Assembly: GCA_963835935.1 (NCBI GenBank)
Contig: CAWIHK010000002.1
Span: 682,001-746,000, forward strand
From: CAWIHK01 sp963835935
Lineage (GTDB): Bacteria; Bacteroidota; Ignavibacteria; UBA10030; CAVZMI01
Reading direction: 5' to 3'
Length of the DNA stretch: 64,000 nucleotides
Position numbers and translations under genes: made by a program. Below the pieces are notes generated by a model that saw nothing but the letters and a program-made list of their open reading frames with translations, ran no database searches and had not been told where the DNA came from. Position 1 is the first letter of the stretch; each line of letters opens with the position of its first letter. This document shows positions 43,072-53,172 of the stretch, piece by piece.

Positions 43072-45522
43072 TTAATTCTTGTGATTCTTACGACGAAAGA
43101 AATCTACGCCGCCAACAACTATGCAAAGCAAGACAAATCCCCAAGCTGCCAGACTAATTTTATAAGTTGCAGCAACGACCTGAGGATCGAATTTCATCGT
43201 CACGATGTGTTCACCCGGTGGAACAACAACTGATCGTAAAATATAATCTGTCTTAAAAATCGGAACTTCATTTCCATCGATAGTTGCTTTCCAGCCGGCC
43301 GGATAATATACTTCGCTGAATACCAGCAAAGCTCTTTGTCTCGTGTATACTTTGTATGAAAATTCCTGAGAATGATGATAGATAACATTGACGCTGGTAC
43401 TGTCGGATTTTTGCGGAACATCCTGCGGCAATTCCTCCACAATCGCTTCTTTTCCGCTGTTGAAACGATCATCCGTGAGCATATCGAAAATTCTATTTTT
43501 ATCCTTGAGTAGAATAACACTATCGACGAAGAACGCACGGGATAGAACCTTGGTATTTTCGTATGTCAGCCATCGTTGTCCTTCATCGACATTAACCAGT
43601 TTGAACATACCTTCTTCTGGCAGCCGGCCTGGAACGACTAAGTATTTGATATCGAGCATGTTTAAAATACTCATGCTCAACGCTTTTTTATAGAAGCAAG
43701 AATCGAGAAATTCCTTATAGATTTTTAACTTTGCCGGGCTGTATCCGCCAACATTTTGAATTTGATGATACATCCAGGAATTATTATCCAACATGCGTTG
43801 ATCGAGCGGAAGTACTCTAAATTGTGTCGTATCGCGTTGTAAAAACTGTATCGTTTGACTCGGTTGGAACACCGCAGAAGATTCTGTATTTGGTTTCGGA
43901 TCGATATATCTTGAATCGATGATGAAGATATTGATGATGAAGACGAGTCCGAGAATTCCAATTAATACTTTACCCAATATCGCTTTCCTAATGTACATGA
44001 TTATCGAGCCCAGAATCGCGGCAGACACAATCAAAAACTTTATCGTGTCTTTCCCCAACAAATCTAAACGCATCTCCTTTAGTTGTGACAATTGCTGCGC
44101 GTCGTACTCCCGTACATCACCTTCTTTTATAAACATACCAAGCGAATCGAATAAGCCGTTCCCGGCAAGGGCTACGATTGCGACGATTGCTATGAGAATT
44201 CCCATCGTAATCAAAAGATATTTTTGGAGTTTTTTCGAATCTACCTTCGAATCTTTATCGTGCAAAGATAATAAAAATGTTAATCCGTACGCAGAAAGCA
44301 CTCCGGTGAAGAATGGAAGAAGAACGAGAATCATTACCGGAGCTCTAAACTTATTGAAGAATGGAAGGTAATTGAATAACAAATCATAGAATGGTGCGAA
44401 GAATCTTCCGAACGACATAAACAGTACAAGAATTGAAATTAAAAGAAAAAAGATTGTTGTTTTATTCCGCTTGTATACAAGGGCTATAATTGATAGAATG
44501 ATCGGAAGAACACCAAAATAATTAGTGGTTTCTGTCCAGGGCATCCACCCCCAATAGTAAGGAGTTTGAAAACCAAAAAATGAAGGGATGAAAAATGTGA
44601 GTATCTCAAGCGGATGAAATGACCAGTTCGTTGCATAGTCGTAAGCAAGCCCACCGCCGCCGACACCCGCCTCACCACCTCCACGAATTGAATATTGAGA
44701 ATACTGATAAACCGTAAGGTAGACGAATGCCGCAATACAAAAACCGACTGCGATACCAGCCCAGAATAAACCGCTCTGTTTCGCGACAAGTTTGAAATCC
44801 GACTTTACATTAGTAAGAACATGCCAAAGCCAATAACATCCTGCCACCATAAATACATAGTACACCATTTGGACATGGTTTGTGAGAAAAATAGTTCCGA
44901 CAACAGCGGCAAACAGTCCGAACATTAACAATGACCTGCGATCAAAGAGCTTTTTTACTGCAAGCATCACCGCAGGTAAATATGAAAGAGCCAGCAGCTT
45001 TGAACCATGCCCAGCTTCCGCGAATCCAATGGCAATAGGGTTGAACATGAAAATTAATGCGCCGATTGCAGAAGCTGCCTCAGATAATTTCAGGCTTCTG
45101 AGAAACAGGTAAGTGCATACGCCGCCGAAAAAGTAAGCTTGCACCATCCACGACATAGTTCCGCCAAAAAAGAGGAGGCCGAGAATAAATCGGAGAAAGG
45201 TACCAAGAAAATCAATATTAATCGAGACGTATCCGAGACTTCCGAAAGCAGGCATCCCGCTAAAAACGTATGGCATCCACAACACGGCTGTATGTTCTTT
45301 TTCTTCCAGCATATTCCCGGCATGCGACCAGCTTTGCGCTGCGACGGTATCGCCCCCTGTCGAAAAAACCGCATTATCAAAAATGATTCCACGGAAGAGA
45401 AAAATTGTGAGTAAGTAGAGAATTAATATCGCAACGAGATCTGAACGATATAAACTTTTAAAAGTGGTCTTCTTTAATAAATTTTTATTGCTAGTGGTTT
45501 GAGTTGATTGATGTTTTGCCAT
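43072..45522 (-). CDS. YfhO-family large membrane protein
   Basis: An 816-residue integral membrane protein with about 13 transmembrane helices over residues 30-560, then a soluble C-terminal domain and a final helix (SLAAWGFVLLCIVVGGVDFF). The C-terminal pattern YPAGWKATIDGNEVPIFKTDYILRSVVVPPGEH is typical of the bacterial YfhO family, which has been linked to glycosylation of lipoteichoic acid and other surface polymers. It lies within a run of glycosyltransferase genes on the same strand. Confidence 0.85.
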   Translation of the reverse strand: MAKHQSTQTTSNKNLLKKTTFKSLYRSDLVAILILYLLTIFLFRGIIFDNAVFSTGGDTVAAQSWSHAGNMLEEKEHTAVLWMPYVFSGMPAFGSLGYVSINIDFLGTFLRFILGLLFFGGTMSWMVQAYFFGGVCTYLFLRSLKLSEAASAIGALIFMFNPIAIGFAEAGHGSKLLALSYLPAVMLAVKKLFDRRSLLMFGLFAAVVGTIFLTNHVQMVYYVFMVAGCYWLWHVLTNVKSDFKLVAKQSGLFWAGIAVGFCIAAFVYLTVYQYSQYSIRGGGEAGVGGGGLAYDYATNWSFHPLEILTFFIPSFFGFQTPYYWGWMPWTETTNYFGVLPIILSIIALVYKRNKTTIFFLLISILVLFMSFGRFFAPFYDLLFNYLPFFNKFRAPVMILVLLPFFTGVLSAYGLTFLLSLHDKDSKVDSKKLQKYLLITMGILIAIVAIVALAGNGLFDSLGMFIKEGDVREYDAQQLSQLKEMRLDLLGKDTIKFLIVSAAILGSIIMYIRKAILGKVLIGILGLVFIINIFIIDSRYIDPKPNTESSAVFQPSQTIQFLQRDTTQFRVLPLDQRMLDNNSWMYHQIQNVGGYSPAKLKIYKEFLDSCFYKKALSMSILNMLDIKYLVVPGRLPEEGMFKLVNVDEGQRWLTYENTKVLSRAFFVDSVILLKDKNRIFDMLTDDRFNSGKEAIVEELPQDVPQKSDSTSVNVIYHHSQEFSYKVYTRQRALLVFSEVYYPAGWKATIDGNEVPIFKTDYILRSVVVPPGEHIVTMKFDPQVVAATYKISLAAWGFVLLCIVVGGVDFFRRKNHKN

Positions 45523-45565
45523 ACATATCCTTAGTTATGAGTAAGAAAACAATAAAAGATCTCAC

Positions 45566-46816
45566 CTAAACTTTAATATAATGTTTTTCTGGATGAACTG
45601 TCAAAATACCATCGCATGTTTGTTCATAAAGTGTAATAACGGAATCCCATGCATAATTCTTTTTAATAAGCTCTCGGCCATTCACACCCAATGCAAAAGC
45701 TTTATCCTGATTACTGAGAAAATAACAAATTTTAGTTGCGAATGTCTGATCTGTGTCTGCCATGCAAACATTTGTATCATTCACTCCGTCAAGTCCTTCC
45801 ACCCCGATATGAGTTGTTATCACTGGTATACCTGAGGCCATGGCATGCATAATCTTCAATTTTATTCCTCCTCCAAAATGGATCGGAGCCGCAAACAAAG
45901 AATGCGATTGAAGATAAGGCAAAACATCTTCAACATATCCGAGAACCGAAACACCGGACTGTTTCAGACTTGCGGTAATAAGTTCGTTAGGCGCATGAGC
46001 ACCAATAATGTCCAAGGTGGCATCGGAACATGATTGTTTAACGATAGGAAAAATCTTTTCGATCAGATGCAACGCAGCATCGACATTTGGCTGATGAGAA
46101 AAAGAACCAACAAACAATATACTATTTGGCCGGCATGGAGTGCTCTGCTCTGGTGGCATGTCAATTCCGCGTGGGAAATATGTGATGTGGTTTATTCCCG
46201 AAAAACGATGAAGAAGCCGGGTATCTTGATGTGTTACGGTCAGCACCTGATCATAATACTTTACATATTGCATTTCGAATTTAGCCCATCTACAGAATTC
46301 AATGAACTTAAACATTCTTATAAATGGATTTGATTCTTTCCGATAACGTCGATAAGCAGGGCGAAAAGTTACGTCGTGTTCATGCAATATTGTCTGCCCG
46401 CATTTAATATGCTTTTTGTACAATGCCATCTGTGCAAATTCAATCTGTACAATATCATATTGGGTGCGATTGGTCAATGAGCGTATTAATTTTGCCATGT
46501 GCCGATTTGTATATTTAGCAACATAATATGGACGCCAATAAATAACACTTTGTAAAAATTTTATTAATCGATGCAGAATCAATATGATTGTACCAACGGT
46601 TGTCTTCTGTTTTCCTTTTTGTCTTGGAATGACATATAATTCTATCGGCAGTTTTTTCACATCATCGACAAGCGTACTCTCAAACTCATCTATAAATGAT
46701 ACCAGCGTGACAGAGTGTCGTCTCGATATTCTATCAAGGAATGAATACATGAGAACTCCTGTGCCGTGTTGTGCGCGCGGGTGAGGAAGATATGGGGAAA
46801 CGAGCAAAATTTTCAT
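45566..46816 (-). CDS. Glycosyltransferase family 4-like
   Basis: A 416-residue GT-B fold enzyme: the N-terminal acceptor domain opens with KILLVSPYLPHPRAQHGTG, and the donor domain contains SILFVGSFSHQPNVDAALHLIEKI and FAAPIHFGGGIKLKIMHAMASGIPVITT. This is the sequence arrangement of glycosyltransferases resembling those of exopolysaccharide clusters. Donor and acceptor cannot be read. It is part of the long minus-strand surface-polysaccharide cluster. Confidence 0.88.
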   Translation of the reverse strand: MKILLVSPYLPHPRAQHGTGVLMYSFLDRISRRHSVTLVSFIDEFESTLVDDVKKLPIELYVIPRQKGKQKTTVGTIILILHRLIKFLQSVIYWRPYYVAKYTNRHMAKLIRSLTNRTQYDIVQIEFAQMALYKKHIKCGQTILHEHDVTFRPAYRRYRKESNPFIRMFKFIEFCRWAKFEMQYVKYYDQVLTVTHQDTRLLHRFSGINHITYFPRGIDMPPEQSTPCRPNSILFVGSFSHQPNVDAALHLIEKIFPIVKQSCSDATLDIIGAHAPNELITASLKQSGVSVLGYVEDVLPYLQSHSLFAAPIHFGGGIKLKIMHAMASGIPVITTHIGVEGLDGVNDTNVCMADTDQTFATKICYFLSNQDKAFALGVNGRELIKKNYAWDSVITLYEQTCDGILTVHPEKHYIKV

Positions 46817-46870
46817 AGATTATTTTTGATTTTTATCAACATCCTTGGATGTCATCCTTCTTATTTATGT

Positions 46871-47839
46871 TTAATTTTTACTCATCGAATCCGCTATAGT
46901 TGGAGACGCGATACTGTATTTCAACATATACCATGCTTCCAATAATTTCGCACGACTCGCAGAGATCGGTTTTGTCATTAAAATGACAAAACGGACAATT
47001 AATTTCACCCAATACTGCCACGCATACAGAAATCGAACCAGCAGTACATATAATCTATTGTGATATTTTCTAAGATAAATATTATAACTTCGAAACAACA
47101 TGCGGATTTTTCTATCAGGAATTGCATTATATGAGAATGCAATTCGATGTGAAATTTCCGCTTGCGGAATAAATCTGATTTTCCATCTCCGGCTCTGATG
47201 AACCCTTGTACAAAAATCCGATTCTTCACAATAAGCTACAAATGTCTCATCAAAAAGCCCAAATTCTTCCACGATTTTGCGGCGGATGAATAAATCTGCT
47301 CCGCATATATATTCCACTTCTGTGGGAGAGCTTATTTCATTCTGAGGAGTTATTCCTTTCCTGCGAACCCAAAGAGCATTTGGGAAAAGTTCCGGGAGGA
47401 ATAATGCCCCCATGAACGCTTCTGTCAACGACGGATAATTGCCATACGACACCTGTCGATCGCCGTTAGGATAAAAAAGCGTGCCGCCGCAAATTCCTAC
47501 ATCCGGTATCGACTCCATATATTCCCAGAATATCTTGAATGCATTATTCCTGAGTATCGTATCATTGTTCAGAAGACAAATATATTTTCCACACGTATAT
47601 TTTATTCCAATATTGTTTGTTTTTGCAAAACCGTAATTCTGTTCATTCACCACAACGCGAACCAGAGGAAAATCCCGCCTGACCATTTCCACGCTCCGGT
47701 CAGCGGAACAATCATCCACAACAATTATTTCGTATTCCATGCCTGATGTGAGCCGAATTATTGACTCGATGCATTCTTTTAAGATTGTTTCACCGTTCCA
47801 ATTCGCGATGAGTATCGAAAGGTCCATGGTTGCATTCAT
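46871..47839 (-). CDS. Glycosyltransferase family 2 (rhamnosyltransferase-like)
   Basis: A 322-residue GT-A enzyme: LSILIANWNGETILKECIESI at the N-terminus, the nucleotide-binding VVDDCSADRSVE and the LLNNDTI metal-binding region. CGADLFIRRKIVEEFGLFDETFVAYCEESDFC is the acceptor-side motif common in rhamnosyltransferase-like GT2 enzymes. The C-terminus is basic and amphipathic, suggesting membrane association. ATG at 47827 is an alternative start. Specific sugar unknown. Confidence 0.88.
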   Translation of the reverse strand: MNATMDLSILIANWNGETILKECIESIIRLTSGMEYEIIVVDDCSADRSVEMVRRDFPLVRVVVNEQNYGFAKTNNIGIKYTCGKYICLLNNDTILRNNAFKIFWEYMESIPDVGICGGTLFYPNGDRQVSYGNYPSLTEAFMGALFLPELFPNALWVRRKGITPQNEISSPTEVEYICGADLFIRRKIVEEFGLFDETFVAYCEESDFCTRVHQSRRWKIRFIPQAEISHRIAFSYNAIPDRKIRMLFRSYNIYLRKYHNRLYVLLVRFLYAWQYWVKLIVRFVILMTKPISASRAKLLEAWYMLKYSIASPTIADSMSKN

Positions 47840-47942
47840 AAGTAAAAATAAGTAGTCATTTTTTATATAATTAAATTACAAAAAAAAGAGGGGATTTCCA
47901 ATGATGGAAAATTCTAGAATGTATCATGTGTGTACAAAAGTT

Positions 47943-49268
47943 TTATTTCAAATATTTCGCAACCAGGCTGTTTGCAAATGCTACTGTGTCTCGAGTGTGA
48001 ATGAAAATATTTCGTACGTAAAGAGGTATGACTTTTTTAATATCATAAAGCCAATAAAATAACACAAGCAAGTAAGTGAGAACAAGACCGAGAGCCACTC
48101 CGGCGCTCCCGAGGATTGGAGCTAACACTAAATAAAAAGGAATAGAAATAACAAGAAGCAGTACACCGGCAATAAATCCTTCACGCATACGGTTGAGTCC
48201 CGCTTGGTATGCAGGTAAAACCGCGATCCAAGGTACTACGATAGCCATAAAACTAAAAATACGAACTAAAGCTGCGCCATCATCATATTTACCGCGATAA
48301 AGTATGTGGAGAATTTCCTGCGGGAAAAAAAACATCACAATAAAAACAGGAAACAACAAAATGGTCCCAAAACAAATTGCTTTTTCAGCTGTCACAGTTA
48401 GTTTTTGAATGTCCTTATCGGCATAAGTTTTAGAAGAAAATGGCAACAGAAACAATTGCGCTACCTGACTAAACATATCGAATATCTTTGTAAATATTTT
48501 CGCTGCACTGTAGACTGCCGCGCCTGCTATACCTGCAAATGACGAAACGAAAAGAACTTCAACTTGCGAAAATGCCGTATAGAATGTCGTGTTCCAGAAT
48601 GAATAATGTCCATATCCCCACATTTTTTTCCATGCCTCTATAGAAATCTTTTCGATTTTTCTGATAAGGTTGAACGATAATATACCGCCAAGAATCGAAG
48701 AACAGATTAGGGAAATAATAGTAAGAATGATCAGATTTTCGGCTGAGGAAAATTTACCAATCAATCTGGCACAGAGAACGAGAATCAAAACACCGCCGTA
48801 GTAGGTGAAGTCAATCCAAAATATTCGTTTAATCATATACTTTGACTGAAGAAGTGCGACAGCAAAATTCCTGATGATACAGGAATAAAAAAGGATCGGG
48901 AAATAATTGAAAAGAATATCGAGATTGCCTTCTCTGGTTTTATCTATCAGTGAAATGAGGAAACCTTTCAGCGTTACTAATATTATTGAAAATAAAGCAT
49001 AAAATATCACGCTCATTATCAGGCTGGAGGAAATATATTTTCCGTAATCATCGCCTTCGGCAGCAAATTTCGTCAGCGGAATTAGTGCGAGTGCATTCCC
49101 TAATGCCATGCCGAAAAAAAGGACTGTCTGAATAATTACGAATGCTCCGTATTCTTTTTGGGGAAGATAACGGATGACGAGAAAAATAAAACCGATACCA
49201 TATAATGCCACCAGCGATTTATCCGCGAATCCCCAAATCCCTTTGCCAATATGTTTTCCGAATTCCAT
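47943..49268 (-). CDS. Oligosaccharide flippase (Wzx/MATE-like)
   Basis: A 441-residue protein with about 12-14 transmembrane helices, beginning MEFGKHIGKGIWGFADKSLVALYGIGFIFLV (split here over the amphipathic start and helix 1). It belongs to the polysaccharide-biosynthesis flippase group and should move a lipid-linked repeat unit across the inner membrane. The start at 49268 is chosen because the upstream open frame to 49412 merely reads through the neighbouring gene and a low-complexity tract. It starts 5 bases after the upstream glycosyltransferase stop. Confidence 0.88.
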   Translation of the reverse strand: MEFGKHIGKGIWGFADKSLVALYGIGFIFLVIRYLPQKEYGAFVIIQTVLFFGMALGNALALIPLTKFAAEGDDYGKYISSSLIMSVIFYALFSIILVTLKGFLISLIDKTREGNLDILFNYFPILFYSCIIRNFAVALLQSKYMIKRIFWIDFTYYGGVLILVLCARLIGKFSSAENLIILTIISLICSSILGGILSFNLIRKIEKISIEAWKKMWGYGHYSFWNTTFYTAFSQVEVLFVSSFAGIAGAAVYSAAKIFTKIFDMFSQVAQLFLLPFSSKTYADKDIQKLTVTAEKAICFGTILLFPVFIVMFFFPQEILHILYRGKYDDGAALVRIFSFMAIVVPWIAVLPAYQAGLNRMREGFIAGVLLLVISIPFYLVLAPILGSAGVALGLVLTYLLVLFYWLYDIKKVIPLYVRNIFIHTRDTVAFANSLVAKYLK

Positions 49269-49273
49269 AATAA

Positions 49274-50167
49274 TTAATTTTGAATTTTGAATTTCGAATT
49301 TCGAATTGCATTTTTTATATGTATGAAAATTATTTTCACAAAACTGATAATCATCTTCCATATCATTCCGAATGGAATCGTTATCCAATAATACCAACGT
49401 GCATACCGGCAAAAAAATCTGAAATTACTCTTCAATTTATTCCAATTTTTATACAACGATAAATTTCCACCGCTGCTCGCCGAAACCTTATGCCAGATAA
49501 TTGCCTTTGGAGCATACCGCAACAAAAATCCTTCGCGTTTCGCGCGTTCACACCAATCGGCATCTTCGCCGTAGATAAAATACGATTCATCAAGCATCCC
49601 GATTTTTTCTACAACTTCACGTTTAACGAGCAAACAGCAACCGCTAATATAATCTGTTGACGTTGGATAATCGTACTGACCGTGGTCATCCTCCCGAATT
49701 CCCCGGTGCATCATCCAACCTTGATGCCATTTTATGATGCCACCTGCAAACCATATTTTTTTTGGTGCAGCAAAATATAATATCTTCGGGCCAACCATAC
49801 CATTTTGTTCATTACTAAGAAGTTCATCTATCATAGCCGTAAGAAAATTATTTTCAACGATCGTGTCGTTATTCAAAAGAAGTATTGCGTCTGCCTTTTT
49901 AGTAAGAGCATGTTCTATTCCTTTATTATTGCCGCCGGCAAAACGAAGATTTTTTTCATTTCGAAGAATCGTAATATCTGGAAACAATTGAGCGATCGAG
50001 TCGACACTATCATCGGTAGAACCATTATCAACAACAAGCACTCGTGCATTCGGATATGTCATTCCCCGGAGTGAACGAAGACATTCTATAGTATCATTTT
50101 TCCCATTCCAATTCAGAACAATGATATAAACGAGAGGAATATGTTCGTCCTTTCCAATCATGATCAT
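49274..50167 (-). CDS. Glycosyltransferase family 2
   Basis: A 297-residue GT-A enzyme: VYIIVLNWNGKNDTIECLRSL, VVDNGSTDDSVD, LLLNNDTIVENNF and GCCLLVKREVVEKIGMLDESYFIYGEDADWCERAKREG, the pattern of rhamnosyltransferase-type GT2 enzymes. A C-terminal hydrophobic segment (WITIPFGMIWKMIISFVKIIF) suggests membrane attachment. The last dozen residues (NSKFKIQN) are encoded by a simple TTTGAATTTCGAA-type repeat, so the original stop was probably displaced. Its start overlaps the wecB end by 4 bases. Confidence 0.88.
   Translation of the reverse strand: MIMIGKDEHIPLVYIIVLNWNGKNDTIECLRSLRGMTYPNARVLVVDNGSTDDSVDSIAQLFPDITILRNEKNLRFAGGNNKGIEHALTKKADAILLLNNDTIVENNFLTAMIDELLSNEQNGMVGPKILYFAAPKKIWFAGGIIKWHQGWMMHRGIREDDHGQYDYPTSTDYISGCCLLVKREVVEKIGMLDESYFIYGEDADWCERAKREGFLLRYAPKAIIWHKVSASSGGNLSLYKNWNKLKSNFRFFCRYARWYYWITIPFGMIWKMIISFVKIIFIHIKNAIRNSKFKIQN
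49278..49313. repeat. Low-complexity GAATTT repeat at a gene junction
   Basis: Tandem TTTGAATTT / TTTCGAATT words span the GT2-flippase junction and encode the C-terminal tail of the GT2. Confidence 0.6.
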
Positions 50168-51270
50168 TTGATCTTGTCGGATAAAATATCGACGATTCTG
50201 GCCGCCGATTTTCCATCACCGTATGGATTCGCTTTCGAAGCCATTTCGTGATATGCAGATTTATCGTCCAATAATAGTGTCGCGTTTTTCAAAACAACAT
50301 CATAATCTGTTCCCACAAGCTTTGCTGTACCGGCTTCTATGGCTTCCGGGCGTTCGGTAGTTGTTCTTAAAACCAGCGCCGGTTTGCCGAGAGTCGGTGC
50401 TTCTTCCTGCACTCCGCCCGAATCAGTCATAATGAAATAACATTTATTCATCAGCTGCACGAAAGGTTTGTAATCGAGCGGTTCGATTAAATGAATTCGC
50501 TCAATTCCATGGAACACCTGATGAGCCATTTTCTGCACATTCGGATTTGGGTGAACCGGATAAATCAATTCCACATCGGCGTGTCTTTGAACCACATCAC
50601 GGCAAGCCGTAAAAACCTGGCGCATCGGCTCGCCGAAATTTTCTCTGCGGTGCGACGTCAGCAATATTACGCGCCGATTTGAATAATCGATCGAATTAAG
50701 AATTTCATCGTCGAATCGATATTGCGGATCTACGATCATCAACAATGCATCGATGACGGTGTTTCCTGTTACAAAAATAGAAGATTCGGCAATGCCTTCG
50801 GCAAGTAGATTTTTTCTTCCCCATTCGGTCGGTGCAAAATGAAAATCGGTGAGGCGAGTGGTCAATTGACGATTAATTTCCTCCGGGAAAGGATTATATT
50901 TATTCCATGTACGAAGTCCAGCTTCGACATGGCCGATTGGAATCCTTAAATAAAATGCGGCAAGGCTTGTAGCAAATGTGGTCGTTGTGTCGCCCTGAAC
51001 AAGAACGACATCGGGTTTCTCTTTCATGAGAATTGGTTTGATTTCGTTGATGACGCTGGTCGTCACATAAAACAAATCCTGGTTAGCCTGCATGATGTCA
51101 AGATCATATCCCGGTTTGATATCAAACAGTTCGAGTTTCTGATCGAGCATTTCTCGATGCTGCGCTGTAACGATGACAACATGCTCCATAATTCTTTTTT
51201 TCAACTCGTTGACAACAGGCGCCATTTTTATGGCTTCAGGCCGTGTTCCAAATACAACTGCAACTTTCAA
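50164..51270 (-). CDS. wecB: UDP-N-acetylglucosamine 2-epimerase (non-hydrolysing)
   Basis: A 368-residue enzyme converting UDP-GlcNAc to UDP-ManNAc. It has the N-terminal VVFGTRPEAIKMAPVV, VQGDTTTTFA, GHVEAGLRTWNKYNPFPEE, LLTSHRRENFG and DSGGVQEEAPTLGKPALVLR motifs. The start is TTG at 51270 with AAGGAG eight bases upstream; this gives the family's usual N-terminus and a 16-base gap after the preceding acyltransferase, whereas the ATG at 51321 would overlap it. It supplies an activated amino sugar for the cluster's polysaccharide. Confidence 0.93.
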   Translation of the reverse strand: MKVAVVFGTRPEAIKMAPVVNELKKRIMEHVVIVTAQHREMLDQKLELFDIKPGYDLDIMQANQDLFYVTTSVINEIKPILMKEKPDVVLVQGDTTTTFATSLAAFYLRIPIGHVEAGLRTWNKYNPFPEEINRQLTTRLTDFHFAPTEWGRKNLLAEGIAESSIFVTGNTVIDALLMIVDPQYRFDDEILNSIDYSNRRVILLTSHRRENFGEPMRQVFTACRDVVQRHADVELIYPVHPNPNVQKMAHQVFHGIERIHLIEPLDYKPFVQLMNKCYFIMTDSGGVQEEAPTLGKPALVLRTTTERPEAIEAGTAKLVGTDYDVVLKNATLLLDDKSAYHEMASKANPYGDGKSAARIVDILSDKIK

Positions 51271-51286
51271 TTTGCGTTCTCCTTCT

Positions 51287-52027
51287 TTATTGATTCTCAA
51301 GCAATTGTTCGGGAGGAACATCCCTCAATTCTTTTGCCGGCACTCCCGCAAATATTTTTCTCGCAGGAACATCGTGCGTTACGACCGCACCGGCCGCAAC
51401 CAGCGCATCTTCGCCTATTGTTTTCCCGGGAAGAATTGTGGCATTTGCACCTACGCGGCCGCCCTGTTTAATCGTCACGCCTTTGAAATGTTTGAATCGT
51501 TCTTTCGTTCTTCCGACAAAATTATCGTTGCTGGTGGTAACACATGGCGCGAGGAATACATAATCTTCAAGCGTCGAATACGCAGTGATGTAAACATTCG
51601 TCTCCAGCTTGCATCGCTTTCCGATTGAACAAGCATTTTCGATAGCAACTCCGCGTCCGATGATCGTTTCTTCCCCTACCGTGACATGCTCGCGAACCGT
51701 CGACAAATCCGCGACGAGCACGCGTTGGCCGATTTCACAGCCGGCATATATAATAACAGACGCACCGATCAGCACTTCGTCGCCAATGACGGCTGGAGGA
51801 AGTTCCTCCTGTTTTGTCGTTACGCTTCGTTTCGATTTCATCGGCTGTTTCCCGATCACGCTGTTATCATCGATTCTGACGCGAGACCCAATCTTCGTCC
51901 CTTGGTGGATCACGACATTATGTCCGAGACGGCACTCTTCACCAAGCTCAACATCATCTTCGATGACGCACTGCTCACCCAACACAGCCCCCTGTCCGAT
52001 TTTTGCCGATTTGCTTATGCTACTCAT
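51287..52027 (-). CDS. Hexapeptide-repeat acyltransferase (left-handed beta-helix)
   Basis: A 246-residue protein made almost wholly of [LIV]-G-x4 hexapeptide coils (SAKIGQGAVLGEQCVIEDDVELGEE..., VIGDEVLIGASVIIYAGCEIG...), with the closing GAVVTHDVPARKIFAGVPAKEL typical of sugar O- or N-acetyltransferases of the WbbJ/PglD type. It probably acetylates a nucleotide sugar or polymer residue using acetyl-CoA. It sits 3 bases after the upstream glycosyltransferase and just before wecB. Confidence 0.9.
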   Translation of the reverse strand: MSSISKSAKIGQGAVLGEQCVIEDDVELGEECRLGHNVVIHQGTKIGSRVRIDDNSVIGKQPMKSKRSVTTKQEELPPAVIGDEVLIGASVIIYAGCEIGQRVLVADLSTVREHVTVGEETIIGRGVAIENACSIGKRCKLETNVYITAYSTLEDYVFLAPCVTTSNDNFVGRTKERFKHFKGVTIKQGGRVGANATILPGKTIGEDALVAAGAVVTHDVPARKIFAGVPAKELRDVPPEQLLENQ

Positions 52028-52030
52028 ACG

Positions 52031-53167
52031 TTACTCTCTATCTGGTTGTGTAACTAATTTTTCTATTCCATTGACAAATGCATCCCAGGAATAATTTTTT
52101 TTCTGCTGAACGACATGCCTTGAGAATTCTTCTTCTTTTTCTTCACGATAAAAACGAACGATCGCTTCTTTCAAAGCTAGCGGATCATCCGGCGAAACGA
52201 TGAATCCCGTTTTCCCGTCGAGAACTACTTCTGACAATCCACCGACATCTGTCGCGATAACCGGTTTGTCAAAATTATACGCAATCTGTACTATGCCGCT
52301 CTGTGTTGCACTCCGGTATGGGAGAACGACACAATCAGCCGCGCTGAAATATTTTGCAACCTCTGAAGTCGGGATGTAATCGGAATGAATTATTACTCGA
52401 TCGCCCAACTTCAAACGTGCGATCAATTCACGATATTCATCTTGCTTTTCATAAAACTCACCGGCGACCAGCAATCGGATATTCATTTCTTTAGGCAGAA
52501 GAGCCATCGATTCCAGCAATGAATGAAGTCCTTTATAGCGACGAATGTAACCGAAGAAAAGTATCACTTTACAATCCGGTTCGATGCCGAGCTTGCTGCG
52601 TGCTTCGGATTTAGAAACTCTTTCGCCAAAATTCTCATACACTGGATGTACCAGTTTCGCATAAGGTATATCAGAAAAATATTTTTTCAAATCTTGTTCA
52701 ACGGAATTCGATTGAACAACAGCATAATCGACTTGCGAAAATGCGAACTTTGTAAGCAACACATCGCCGGGACGGCGTTCATGCGGAATAATGTTGTCAC
52801 AAATGTATAAAACTTTCGTGTGCCCATTTCTTCTGGCGAACCAACTAATAACACCGAAGCATGGCGCGAAGAACGGCATCCAATATTTGAAGATCAAAAT
52901 GTCCGGACGAAGGTTCTTCATTTTTTTCCCGACTTTAATCCAATTGAATGGATTGATCGAATCGATAATTTGTTCTGCTGCTTCTGTATTTGGTGCGGCG
53001 TACTGCTCTTCCTGCGATTTGCCCGGGAAAAGTAGCTTCGGATATTGACGGGAAAATGTGAATACTTTTGTTGAATGCCGAAGTTTGAGATGTTGAGCCA
53101 ATAATTCTATAAAATGTGCTATGCCTCCTCGAAGTGGATATGCCGTACTAAGAATAATAATATTCAT
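52031..53167 (-). CDS. Glycosyltransferase family 4
   Basis: A 378-residue GT-B enzyme: MNIIILSTAYPLRGGIAHFIE at the acceptor end, then KVILFFGYIRRYKGLHSLLESM, CVVLPYRSATQSGIVQIAYNFDKPVIATDVGG and KTGFIVSPDDP in the donor domain. It is a retaining hexosyltransferase by family. It is tightly packed between the GT9 gene and the acyltransferase gene. Confidence 0.9.
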   Translation of the reverse strand: MNIIILSTAYPLRGGIAHFIELLAQHLKLRHSTKVFTFSRQYPKLLFPGKSQEEQYAAPNTEAAEQIIDSINPFNWIKVGKKMKNLRPDILIFKYWMPFFAPCFGVISWFARRNGHTKVLYICDNIIPHERRPGDVLLTKFAFSQVDYAVVQSNSVEQDLKKYFSDIPYAKLVHPVYENFGERVSKSEARSKLGIEPDCKVILFFGYIRRYKGLHSLLESMALLPKEMNIRLLVAGEFYEKQDEYRELIARLKLGDRVIIHSDYIPTSEVAKYFSAADCVVLPYRSATQSGIVQIAYNFDKPVIATDVGGLSEVVLDGKTGFIVSPDDPLALKEAIVRFYREEKEEEFSRHVVQQKKNYSWDAFVNGIEKLVTQPDRE

Positions 53168-53172
53168 AGACT

